In this document: positions 12,201-24,002 of the stretch, in pieces | Layout: each line of letters begins with the position of its first letter | Numbering within the stretch: the first letter of the stretch is position 1 | Origin: Tomocerus qinae | Lineage: Eukaryota > Arthropoda > Collembola > Entomobryomorpha > Tomoceridae | Reading direction: 5' to 3' | Assembly (NCBI GenBank): GCA_020055645.1 | Contig: CM034548.1 | Coordinates: 29,066,201 to 29,130,200 of the forward strand | DNA: 64,000 nucleotides | Made by a program: the position numbers and the translations under genes | Notes under the pieces: generated by a model | The model's database searches: none | Told to the model about the DNA's origin: nothing | What the model saw: the letters and a program-made list of their open reading frames with translations, nothing else

Positions 12201-13254
12201 AAAAACGATTAAAAGGGGCGGGTGGAAGAGATTTATTAGGCCATCTACAGTAGGCGGAAAGAGCCAGGGCTTTACATGTCCTTTGTGAGAAATGATTTTA
12301 AAAAATCATTGTCCCCCAACTACTCATGGGGCCTCACTACTTATGCATGGCCGAAAACTTGGGTAGCGTACTGTATATATAGTATTGTCAATAATAAATC
12401 AGTTAGCTTCCGTGGAAAGTTTATAAAATTAATTCACATACTCTTGCGTCAAGATATCAAAAGTGGTCTTCTGAATGTGGCCAAGTCTTCCAATGGCCTC
12501 TGACTCTGGGGTAGATTTTGTGCCCCGTCTTTTGGATGATTGTTGCCCATTCACAGTTTGGTTGTACAACGTTTTGTCATACTCTTCGGTTGCAATCTGT
12601 ACAAAATTAATGAAAATCAATAATTATTATTTATAATTATTTCCTACTAACGCTCTCGCGTCTATAGGAAACTTTTTTCTTTTTGGAATATTAATAATTT
12701 TAATAATTTCATTCAAGTTTGGACACGCTTTCTTATTTAAAAAATATTGTCGTCCTTAGAGCTATGTAGTGGAATATGAGATAAAAGTATTTTTTGTTTA
12801 GTATTAGTTTAGCTGCATTTATTTAGAGAAGCCAGTAAAACTGGGTATTTATAAAGAAAAATAGGATATTTACGCTGTAAAATGTTTTTACCCATACGTT
12901 AACATAAACGAAAAATTGAAGTGGATTGAAATTTTTATTTAACTATTTTCAGACATTCAATAGAATTCTATGAATTCTTTCATTGGATAGATTAAATTTT
13001 ATCTAGTGTCTAATTTAGTATTTTAATTTCGAAAATTGCAAAAAAATAGTTATTAACCTGGATGGCTTTGGTCACAATTTCAAGATATTTTGTGTCGTCT
13101 TGAGCCGCACCGAAACACACTGCTGTGCTCAGTATGCAGAAAATTATGAAACCCCTGAAAATAAATAATCGGTTAATGTACTTATATCAATCGGGGTCTG
13201 TTGATAAATATATCCTATATTGTTAGAATGTGTGTAATTAGACTTTAACCTCAT
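9209..13254 (-). CDS. Secreted animal heme peroxidase, copy 1 (chorion-peroxidase-like)
   Basis: Thirteen minus-strand exons: 13250-13254, 13058-13154, 12442-12596, 11823-12187, 11572-11706, 11331-11438, 10983-11120, 10737-10824, 10308-10581, 10064-10225, 9748-9984, 9385-9566 and 9209-9269, giving 668 aa with every phase agreeing. A signal peptide starts [20 protein letters not shown]. Family landmarks follow in order: [16 protein letters not shown] with the distal histidine (about residue 199), REQIN with the catalytic arginine (about 257), [31 protein letters not shown] with the proximal heme-ligand histidine (about 424), [11 protein letters not shown], and a C-terminal tail with NPFVPC. 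Such enzymes use H2O2 to oxidise tyrosines or halides, for example in eggshell or cuticle cross-linking; that role here is inferred from the family. A TATATAAA-like motif lies upstream near 13385. Confidence 0.92.
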
Positions 13255-14988
13255 TTTTGAGTCTTCCACTGATGAAATTCCTGTACTACAAGAAAAATCG
13301 GGACAGATAATTTAGAAAGAACTATACTGTCAGGCCACGATAGGCTGTACGGATCTGTTGGCTAAAAAATCTTTTAAGCGTATTTATATAAATCTCAAAA
13401 TTGAATATGGATTGTGGTTTTTCAATAACAATGTTTGAGATGAGAGAGATGAACTGCACAGCTAACAATGAGTTAACTTTGAGGCATTTGTACAGAAGTT
13501 AAAGTTATATAATAGCAATAATTTATTACTTGATCATGGACAAACTAATGCATGTAAATTACATCGTTAATACCAGGGAAAAATTATAAAGGCGATTTGT
13601 GTCACAGTTCTTCCCAGATTTACATTTATAATTTCTACCTATATATGCGTATAATCTGGGCAACCACCTTGAAATACATACTAACTCCATTTTTAAAGTT
13701 CAAAACTTTAAATTAAATAAGAATTAAGATTTTAATGAATTATTGACACTTTCATTGGATTTGATTTGATCTGAGGGAATAGGAAAGTTAATCAAATTTT
13801 AATCAAAAATTCTGAATTCAAAACTGATTATTCATACATCTATGATTTGCAGGTAAGAAAAGACTACAATTGTCTCATTTCCCATCCCATGATATAAATT
13901 GGCAAATAATGCAAACGTCAATGCTTTAGTAATTTAGCTAGAGGTCCAAAATGGTTACATTATCCATCGAAATACTGTCCAGAGTGATCAATGGCCATTC
14001 GGAGAAAATGTTTGTGTATTTGTGCCTTTTTTATTTTTGCATATAAAATATTTGATGTACCGTCGTATAATATTATTTGACCCAGACATAAATTTGAGGA
14101 TGGCTTGTGGTTGTAACATACTTGTTAAGCAACTGTTTGATTGTCAATGTCAAAGAGAAATTATTAGGACGTAAAGGTGGAAATAGTAGAGTAAAACTGG
14201 AAATGAGTATTTGACGCTGTCAGATTATAATTAATGTATTTTTATTGCGTAATAGAGCAAATGGTTTTTGTTACATAAACGTCATTTGTAGCAGATATAT
14301 CAATATTATACTATATATGACTTCATTATATTTGGGAAGAAAAATATGTACTTAATTAAGCATACAAATACGACAATTCCCTAACCGTACATATTTATCC
14401 ATTGACACAGGGATTGGAATTCAATTTAAGTTTAAATTGCCTTATCAGATATTAACAGTGGATTATCGACATGAATTAATTCATGCAAAATAGGAAAAAT
14501 GCGTACTGAATTAAGCATACATATAAAACAATTCCCTAAAATTGTATATTTGTATAATGACAGGATTGGAATTCAATTTAAGTTTAAATTGTCGTATTAG
14601 TTATTAACGGTGGATTAATGACATCTAGTTTATGCAAAATAAAAAATATTGCATCTAGTTTTGTGCCCGTAAATAAAATGTTTTGACAATTTGAAAAGGA
14701 ATATGATGCTATACTATATAATCCAAGGACAAAGCAAACAGATCAATAGAAATACAAGCACAGACGCTGTGAAACAAATGTAGGAAAGCTTCAATCTGCT
14801 ATCACAGCAGGACCAACATCCTCAGAATTTATTACTATGTTTTATTAAATATCATTTTTCACCTTAAAAAACTATGCTTCTCAACTTTTTATTAGTCAGT
14901 TTGATGTATTACAAATTTACAGTTAGCGTTTTACTTACACACAACATGAACATATAGAAAATGAGTTTTAAAATACTTAGGATTCAAT
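13255..14988. other. Spacer between the two peroxidase genes
   Basis: AT-rich, without coding signal. It should hold the promoter of copy 1 and the 3' end of copy 2, and contains the direct duplication at 14341-14650. Confidence 0.5.
14341..14650. repeat. ~150-bp direct duplication
   Basis: Two adjacent diverged copies share AATTAAGCATACA, ACAATTCCCTAA, GGATTGGAATTCAATTTAAG and TTTAAATTG in the same order. The first begins about 14341 and the second about 14495. Confidence 0.75.
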
Positions 14989-17900
14989 TTAGCCCCATTG
15001 ATATATAAAGGGACGTAGATTTAACTTTCTGCTGGCCTGAAAACAACTCACAAATGGGTTGCTGTAATTGAAAGACAAAAGTTTGAATTATTACACACTT
15101 ATTTTTTGAGTCATTCTAATATGTATGCTCATTTTTAAAGCTTGTTAGAAATGTTTTATCTTGTAAAATATTTGTAAATGGAAAATAACTGTTAACAAAT
15201 TTTTATTACATATTGAATATACCTACCGTGATGAAGATGTAAGGAAGACATTGTTAGAAGTTGAGGGCTGCTGACTGTTTTGACAAATTATATCCCCTAA
15301 AGTACGCTTTCGCAATTCTATAGCTTGAGCAGGGGTGAAACTACCGGCTTTATTTCCATGGGTAAAGAAAAATCGATCTCCAAATTTAAGCCTGGCAAAT
15401 TGGACACTCTATTTTACAAAATAAAATTAGTTCAATTGATTTCTTCCAATAAAAATCATGGAATATGAATTGTTACGTTTTCAAAAGCAGTTCAAAACTT
15501 ATTTCGGTTAAACAAATATGCCATATACCATAATGCAGTTAAAAGTGGGTCCTGTGATTCCCCCAGCGACTGGATTCTCTATAAGACCCCCAGTAAATAA
15601 ATCGATATCGTTAGGGGTTAAACCCAGTCCTAGTAATTGATACACACTTTGTACCCTGATCCAAACATCAGCCCTAATTTCATCTGGTCTTTGAGCCCAA
15701 CTGGTAATGGAAGGCAATCCACAAATGTTCCTGAATGTATTATAGTCGGGTAAACCGTGGTCTCGGCCCCGCTATAAAATTTTTGAAAATCTTTTCATTA
15801 TGACCTAAAGAAATTGTTAAGAAATTTAAAAATCCCAACCTGAATATTTCGGGCAACTAAATCAGATCCGAAAGTTGCATTTGGTTTTTTAAATAAAAAG
15901 TTTCGAACGTCATCGGTGACAAAATTATCACATTCCTGGGAATTCTGAGCCATTAGACCTCTCAAGATCCAATCGTAACCTTGGCCATTACTTTGGGTCA
16001 TCTATCAGCATTAGAATGTTTTTCAGCAATTGTAATTACTTACATGAAAAGCTAAAAATTTGCCAAGATTCATTTTTACCTGTGTTGACTGAAAATACTG
16101 ATCCTGAATTCGGTATTGTCCAACAAATGCATTTCTATTATTTACTAATCGAACAAGACCATTGATTAGAGAATGGCCAAAACGATAAGCTGCTGTAGCA
16201 AAACTGTTTATAACTGAAGGATTAACGGTTTGGTCGTAGGTGGAATATGAATTCCCTAGAGTCAATCCATATTCCTGCATTGAATCCAATCCCAAAATTA
16301 TTGGAAGGTATTCGTTGTAAGTGACTTGTTGCAGCTCTGCTCCGACAATTCGTCTAAATAATGTATAACAGAAAGGAAAGATGAATGTATATACTATTAC
16401 ATGCCATATAACATATTTAACATAATAATACATACTTATTACAGATGTCATGTTATTATTATCTTTAATTTGAATACTTTTTGTTCCATTCACACTGCCA
16501 ATAAATCACTAAATGTTAATATCAATGGAACAACAACTTTAATGGTAACGTTAACTTTACTGCATACCTAGCCTCTTGGAAAAGCCTCTCGTCGCCCCAT
16601 GAGGGTGCTAATTCTCGCAGTCCGGCAGCGATTCTATTGTGCTCCATGATAAAAACTGGAAAATATAGTTAAAGAATAAATGCATTAATTACTTTTGAGA
16701 AATACGACACGAGTAAATTTATATATATTACTATATTGGGATTTAACGTCGATCAAAATAAATCTGTTCTATCTTCATCAACATAACTTCAAACTTTTAC
16801 ACTATAGTCATGCAAAAATTTCACTTACGATTATGCATTACAGTAAGTGCCGGTGTCTCATTTACTCGGTCATCCCCAGCAACAAAAGTCCCTTGAACTT
16901 TAACCCCGATTGCTTGACTTGTAGGGAGAAATCCGTTTAGACCATTTGTGTTTGTTATTAAGCGACCTATTTATTTAGTTTAAACAGAGAAATTGCGTTT
17001 TTATAATATTCCATGGCGTCACATAATATGTGCGTCATCGTGTGGTAAAAGCATTCGAAAAGCAAATTAAAAATTGTAGATTATGTGCATCAAAATATAT
17101 TTAATATACAAATGATAGTAAATTGAAGCACGTGGCAAGAAAATGTAAGGTTATACCTCCCCTAAACGTGCGTAGACTTTGAGTTCGTTGAGTTGAAGAT
17201 CCGTAAATTTGGGACCCATCAATGAAAGCTGTATTCATATTGATTTGCTCTCTTACTCCAGTGTCTAATAAATGTTTTAAAAAATCTATTAAATTAGAAT
17301 AAATTTAAATGGATTCGAAATAGAAAATTCGGGAAATTTGCAAAATTTTGTTCAATGGATATTGACAATAAGAATCAAAAATGAGATTTAGTTAAAAAGT
17401 TATTGATACTTTGTAACTGCCTTTAATTTTCGTTCTTTTCCTTGGCAACAATTCTTTTCTACCTAGGTTTAGAAAAAACAAGGACACCCGGATTGAATTT
17501 CCATCACTGGTACCTACCTGCAAAGCACCATGGTGTCGATCGCACAAAATCGATGCAAGTTTGAGGTTGTGGGGATTGAACCATCGGATCGTAGCTGGGG
17601 ATTGAAATAGTCCAACATTCAGGATCATTATTGTCTTTACAACATTGTCGGACTAATAAAAAAGGCCAATTTAATGTTCATAATTGAAGGCAATAAAGCT
17701 GCATTTATGTGCAAGATAAGAAGAAAGAATAAAAATCAATGTGCAGTCTTAAATGAAATTGTTTTAAATTGTTTCCACGTTTCTTACTGTTTACGTGAGT
17801 GAGTGAAATGTCGTGATCAAGAAATTGTCCAAACTGGGGAACCATATTTGTGATAGATGGATTGGCAATGGCAGCATCAGGATGTATAATATTGCTGACA

Positions 17901-19019
17901 TCACGAGGGTTTGGTAGACGAGATTCTTGTCTTCCTCCGCGGGGAACGCCAACTCCGTCCTCATAAGCCGGATTTGCTATTCGGGTTAAGGGTGAGGGGG
18001 CTGAACCCCATCTAACATTTCTTAAGTTGTTGCATGTACCGTCCTGGGTTCTGAATTTGGAAGATGATTCACAATTTGCTGTATTTTGTTGACAAACTTC
18101 TGGAAGAGCTTGTCGAATTTTTCGACGTATTGTGTGATTATCGTTTCTGGAATATTTATTAAGTTTCAAGTAAATTATGGCTCCTATACATTATAGTTGT
18201 CCAGAGCTAACTGTGAATTCAGTCTAAAGCATGGTTTTATTTTTCAATGTTATAATAATCTAATACTACCAGTTAGTAAGTTTTAACTTCCAAATATACT
18301 CAAAATAATTACATTCGTATGTATTACAGTTACATGCTGGATAACGATATTTTAATATTATCCTATTAAATCTAGGAATAAATAGTGTCAGAACGAAATT
18401 AGTACTTACTCTTCTGTTATTAGGTCAAATCCAGTTGTTGGTATAGAAAAATCACCAATTTTATCAGTGAATCCCAATTCTGAATACGATTTAAATCCAT
18501 GAGTAAACGACTGTTGGTTACAGATAACTATGTTAACAATACAATTGCTTAATTTTTTGTGACAAGTTAAGAATACAAAAATATGTGACAATCGTTTTGA
18601 TTAACAGAAAAATGGATTATGGTGCAAATATGAATTAATTATTTTTTTATGAAAAATCCTTTTCCCTTTTATTTTAAAAACTGTCCTGAGATGCTAAAAA
18701 TTTTCGTATCAGTACTTACTAGTAAATTTGATAAACAAGAAATGAAAATGCAAAAAAATATAAAATAATTCAATACGTCACAACTTTAACCATAATTTGT
18801 AGTAGTTAATTTAAAAAAAAAACAATTTCCTTCAACCTGATTTCTTTCTATCTCGGTTTCGAAATTCTTTTCGTCGTTGTCCTGTATTCCATGACAAGTT
18901 TTGGCTCCCAATAAGCAGAAAAGAAAATAAAATCTGGAAAGGATATACTAAGATGTATTATATAGATCTAGTGAAAATAAAATCAGTAAATTACTAAATT
19001 AATTGTAACCTAACCTCAT
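14989..19019 (-). CDS. Secreted animal heme peroxidase, copy 2 (tandem paralog)
   Basis: Minus-strand exons: 19015-19019, 18837-18933, 18410-18510, 17788-18146, 17518-17652, 17157-17264, 16829-16966, 16568-16655, 16080-16353, 15840-16001, 15529-15771, 15227-15408 and 14989-15061, giving 654 aa. The signal peptide begins MRFYFLFCLLGAKTCHG. All family landmarks are intact: [10 protein letters not shown] (distal histidine about residue 179), [37 protein letters not shown] and [11 protein letters not shown]. It closely resembles the gene at 9209-13254, with the same number of exons, many of identical length (97, 135, 108, 138, 88, 274, 162 and 182 nt). The region before the catalytic core (third exon) has diverged most. 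The two genes therefore arose by tandem duplication and both look functional. Confidence 0.92.
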
Positions 19020-20056
19020 ATTAATTTCCGATGCTATGAGTAGGAAAGAATTAAGGAAAAACGTTTATGAAATATTAGTGCCGAAACAATTTATGTTTAG
19101 CTATTTATGCAATTCTGTATAATATAATTCATAAACTTGAAAATAGAGTGGAATTTTTTAAATTCCAATTTTTGCATTTCCATTGTCGACATTTTGTAAC
19201 TGCGATGAGTACAATAATTAAGGAAAATAACAATAAATAAATAAGTGATCGTGGTACATACAAACATTCATTCAACTTGAGTGACTTACACAAGCAAATA
19301 GCAAACAATTATAATTGTTTTGATTCCAGAGCACATTTACTTTATTGTTCACTCTGATACAACAATAAATGTCAAACATTGAACTAAAAAATTACAATAT
19401 TTGTTACCATCTAATCAATACTTCGTTTATATTAATTTAAAATCTGGTTGTTTACCAGGTTGTTTACGATGATAGCAGAAAATTGAAATTTTGATGTGAT
19501 TTTTGTCGGTTTACTACATATTTAAGATTTTACTTTAGGTATGCTAACATAAACGAACCATATAATAGACCATATCACATACAAAACATTATACTACCCT
19601 ACACCTATAAAATATATTGAGCCAAGTATTTATGATTTGTATTTATTTTTGACTTTTTTGCTTTGTTCAGTCGTTTGCTTGTCTGCCAAACAAAAATATT
19701 TTCCACTTCCTTTGATTTGAATATAAATGGTCAATCTCAGGCGCGGTGGTTTATGTGACAAGCCAGGCCCAACTTATGATTTGGTAAGGTCAAACGAAAA
19801 TTCAGAAAAAATTTGTAAATTCCTAAATAATGCATTACAATAAAACCTAAATAACAAAACATAGTGTATAGCATTGTAACTGCCAATCGTAATAATTTTA
19901 AAAGCGCATTGCCGTTAGTGCACACTATATTTGAAGTAATTGTTCATGAAAATGATACAAGTTGATTTTCATGAAAAAAAATGATTTTGGCACAAACTAA
20001 GAACCTAATTTTATAAATATAAATGACATATTTTGAAAGAGGATAATATGATGACT
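19020..20056. other. Intergenic upstream of peroxidase copy 2
   Basis: AT-rich; expected to hold the copy 2 promoter. No gene, RNA or clear repeat seen. Confidence 0.5.
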
Positions 20057-20064
20057 ATAAAGAC

Positions 20065-20251
20065 CAAGCACGTATCCAGTAGGGGGCGGGGGTGGCGCAG
20101 CGCCCCCCCTAAATCAGAGAAAAAGGGAAGTTTTTTCCTCAAAATTTGCCAAAAATTGCAAAATTTTTTCGCGCTTAGCCCGAATATGTCTCCTTTTTGT
20201 CATTATTTTTAGTTCCGCCCCCCCTTGAACAAATTTCTAGATACGTGCCTG
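20065..20251. mobile_element. hAT-type MITE, copy A (187 bp)
   Basis: Ends CAAGCACGTATCCAG and (inverted) CAGGCACGTATCTAG are imperfect terminal inverted repeats. The element is flanked by an exact 8-bp duplication ATAAAGAC (20057-20064 and 20252-20259), the size typical of hAT transposons. Its interior has G- and C-rich tracts near one end and no coding capacity. A second copy lies inverted at 21663-21848. Confidence 0.9.
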
Positions 20252-21117
20252 ATAAAGACGATTTACAAAAGATGATTTACACCCAGTGAGTGTACTAAAT
20301 TTACCACTGTTAGGCTTTTTTTAACCTTCACACTGGTATTTCAGCTCATAAATTTGCAATTTTACCACTTTAATCCTTTTCTACCTGTGGTATTTTTGCA
20401 CACTGTACCCAGTATGCTTATTAAATAAATAACCGTCTTCAATGTCAGTCTTTCGTGTAAATTTTAATTAGATATTAGATTGCTTGCCTAACTTTTAGAG
20501 ACACGACTATTCAGAGACTCTTTTAAGTATACATCATTTCAAGTTTTACCCATCATAACAGATAATAATTTTTTAATTAGTATCTAAAATAAAGTTAATT
20601 AATTAATTAATTAAGTATGCATCATGAAATTTTTAAATTGGAAAGTGCAGAAAAGTGTAGTACAGAATTGCAATTTGATACGTAATTCGGTGTTCCATTT
20701 TTTTATTAAAATTAAAATTCACAGGAAAAAGAGCGTTTAACATTGCTGCAAGTTCGATGATCAATGCCAATGTCACCATTTGTTTGATGGTTATTCGCAT
20801 CTGGCATGCAGTTAACAAATATTTTATTTAGAGCAGTTTAAACTTGTAATTGCCCATTCATTCCAGCCCTATGAATTATTTATTGTGCAACCATTATAGT
20901 TCCACCATGGTTAGGTGGTTATGGTTTGTAAACAAATAATTACAGGCATTATTATACAGGTGTTGTGTTAACTTTTATTTATTTGTGAAACATTCTGATA
21001 ATACACCTAATGAAAATTAATTCAAGCAAAGCAAGTACATTAACAGCAAATGAAATATATAATGCAAGTAATATAATGACCCTTCGGCTATTGAATTATT
21101 TTAATGAGATGATAGAG

Positions 21118-21400
21118 AATAAAATATTACATATTATGGAAAAAATCCTACATTGAACTAATTCTACGAGCTAAAAGGGAGAATATTTACTGATACACGG
21201 GCACGAATGCCACGAATGGAGGTGTCCCACGGGGGGCCGAAAAGTGGTATTATTGGGGCAAATTCACCTATCCATTTGCACTATTTAGAGGAGCTTGTGC
21301 TGTCTCATTGTGCTTGTGTAGTCTTTCTGTCCTTCCTTTTCCGTCTGTACCTTTGAATTTTGATTTTGAGCATACATAGACCAGCTTTTACTTTTTTAGA
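21118..21400. repeat. Possible decayed relative of the MITE at 4980-5534
   Basis: ATTACATATTATGG followed by AAAAAATCCTACATTGAA resembles the TIR of the 4980-5534 element. Nearby CGGGCACGAATG and GGGGGGCCGAAAAG echo its CG-rich interior. The similarity is only partial. Confidence 0.3.
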
Positions 21401-21662
21401 ATGAACGAACGAAAATAACTTTGGAACAAAAGTTGTAATTAAAATTTTCTGTGTCCTTCAGAGAGGTTGTAATTAGGACAATTGGGATTACAAACGGGTA
21501 AAAACAGTCACACCTCCTGAGTGTACATTCTAAAAAATCGGTTGAAATTCGTTTTTAAATAGTTTCTCTTATAGTACTTCTGATTAGGGAGTCAAATGGG
21601 GAGTCAATATGTTTTTATAAATTCAGCGTGAAAAATGTGCTATTTTTTGCTGCGGTAGTTAT

Positions 21663-21848
21663 CAGGCACGTATGTAGAAATTTGTTCAAGGGGGGCGGAA
21701 CTAAAAATAATGACAAAAAGGAGACATATTCGCGCTAAGCGCGAAAAAATTTTGCAATTTTTGGCCAATTTTGAGAAAAAAACTTCTCTTTTCCTCTGAT
21801 TTAGGGGGGGCGCTGCGCCACCCCCGCCCCCTACTGGATACGTGCTTG
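21663..21848. mobile_element. hAT-type MITE, copy B (186 bp), inverted relative to copy A
   Basis: Begins CAGGCACGTATGTAG and ends CTACTGGATACGTGCTTG, flanked by an exact 8-bp duplication GTAGTTAT (21655-21662 and 21849-21856). Apart from substitutions and small gaps it is the reverse complement of the 20065-20251 element, so the two are independent insertions of one family. Confidence 0.9.
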
Positions 21849-22600
21849 GTAGTTATGACCTTCTATATTCAACATGAAGGTAAATAATTTCGCGTCATTG
21901 GACGACACTACTGGCAGATCTATATGGATAAAGTCATACACTCTTGGGGAAAAAAATTGTCCTTGGTCGAGGACCAATGCTATTTTAGAATGCCCACAAT
22001 TTATGGCATTTTGAGTAAAAATAAAAATATCATAACATTCGAAAGTAACGGTAGATAGTGGATGTATATCCTATGGACTTAAAAAATGGCTATAATTATA
22101 TCATTTATGTCGAAAATTATTAGGTTCCATCTCCAGTAAAAGTCGTTCTAATATGTTGGTAGATAGTTATGAATGTGGACTTAAATCAATATTTGTATAA
22201 CAACAACTACAATAAAATTCCTTTGGATTCATTATTATTACCCACACAACACATGTTTGCATTTATTACATTTAGCGCATGATGCATGTAGTCATATTTT
22301 ATCCATAATGTCTTACCGTATTACTAATACCTACATTTGCGATATGCATCATTAGTAGTAATCAAAAGTAGAATCGAATCCGATTTGATTTACTTTTTTG
22401 CATCAAAACTGCGTCTGCTCATGCGCGAACAAGAAAATCGTATCGTTCTCATCGGAATTTTTTGTATCGTCTCCTGGGACGATTTAGATTCGGATTAGAA
22501 AGATTTTGCATGGAAAATCGCAGGTTGTAGTGTTAAAGTGCGGAATCAGCCCAGCCTAACGAAATTTTGCTTTTCGGAGTATCAAATCCTTTAGTTTTCG

Positions 22601-23920
22601 ATGACCACAAGAAGGAGTAAAAAAATTATGAACCCGAAACCAATTCCAGTCAAGTTTAAGTGGACAGAAGACCTAAATAACCGAATGGCTGACTACATAA
22701 GAAAGTATTACAAGCAATATAAAGTAAGTGATGATAGGGAATTCATCAATTCTATTGAAGTTTTTAAAATTGTGAAACTATTTTAAGAAAACTATTATTT
22801 ATTCTGCTTCAGAGTCAACAAAAGGTAATCTTTGCAAGAAAGATGAAAGAATCTTTGAAATTGGAAATAACCGACCTGCAAATGAAAAACGCACTAGACT
22901 CTTTGATTCGAAAATACAAATTTGTGAAAGGAAAATTGGATTCTTCTGGTTTTGGCGTAGACAAGGAGGCCAACTTACAAGCTGGTAATTTTTTTTTAAT
23001 GAGAGCCATAACATAATCATAATTTTTTAGATATTAGCATAATCATTTGTTGCATTAGTAATTTTAGAAATCATTTTTTATTTTAGGTTGGATACTCAAA
23101 AAATGTCCTCAATTCGAAATCTTGGATTCTGTAATGTCAACAAGACCTAACATTACTCCCCCGTTCATTGTTGAATCAACACAACCAATTAACAAAGAAG
23201 AAGATGGCTCTGATTCTGAAATGGCAAGTTCTTAAATTAAATGAAAAATGTTTTAAAAGCTATGTAAATTCTAACTTAATTTAACAAAGCATTCCTTTTA
23301 CAGATTTCCAAAGAAATACAAGAAGCTTCGGTTAATGAAAATTTATCTGATGATTCAAAGCTAGTTAATTCAGATGTAGATATAAGTGAGGATGAACACG
23401 AAGACAATCAACCCGATCTGAAAACATTCGTTCGTAGCAGTTTTTCTGGAATTGGCGTAAAAGTGGAGCCTGCTATTAAAAAACAGAAAAATTCCCTGAA
23501 TTCCTTTGCCGATGTCATCAGTGAAAAGCTAAGTAAACAGGCAGACGCAGAAAGTAAAAAACTTGCTTTTGAGGAGCAAAAGTTTGAGTATACAAAAATA
23601 ATGGACACATATGGACACAGACACAACAAAACCCACGATTTAAATTTGTACAAGGTAAACATTTTGATTTATTAAATTGCCGTAAAGTTGCAGTTGAATA
23701 ATTTAAATTAATTATCAATGTGTTAATACAGTTACAGCTGGACAAAGAAATAGCATTGGAAAAGCTGACATCTGAAAAGGAAATAGCGCTTGCGCGACTA
23801 AGCACCGAACAGGAGATTGCTACTGAAAAATTGAAGCACGAGAAGCAGACCTGGGAATTCGAATTAAAGAAAATTCAGTTACAGATAGAACTTGAAAAAG
23901 CAAAGTCAAACAAAACATAA
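22601..23920 (+). CDS. Harbinger Myb/SANT-like DNA-binding protein
   Basis: Exons 22601-22723, 22813-22984, 23087-23223, 23304-23654 and 23732-23920 give 323 aa. In PIF/Harbinger elements this partner protein helps carry the transposase to the nucleus and to the element ends. Residues about 10-90 form a Myb/SANT trihelix-type domain (FKWTEDLNNRMADYIRKYY, then SLIRKYKFVKGKL). The middle is acidic. Residues about 262-323 form a long charged coiled coil with repeated KEIALEKL-like heptads. The third intron uses a GC donor (ATG then GCAAGT at 23224); reading through it would stop within four codons, while exons 4 and 5 stay open in the matching phase. Confidence 0.85.
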
Positions 23921-24002
23921 TTTATTTAACCTCATAAGTTAAAAAGATTGCTTTTCAACTGAAACTTGCGGTCCAGATTAATAAAAACCGACCAAAGAAA
24001 AT

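Noticed and set aside
20065-21848. A single 1.8-kb element with 186-bp TIRs
   Set aside because: Each inverted copy has its own distinct 8-bp target duplication, so they are separate insertions.
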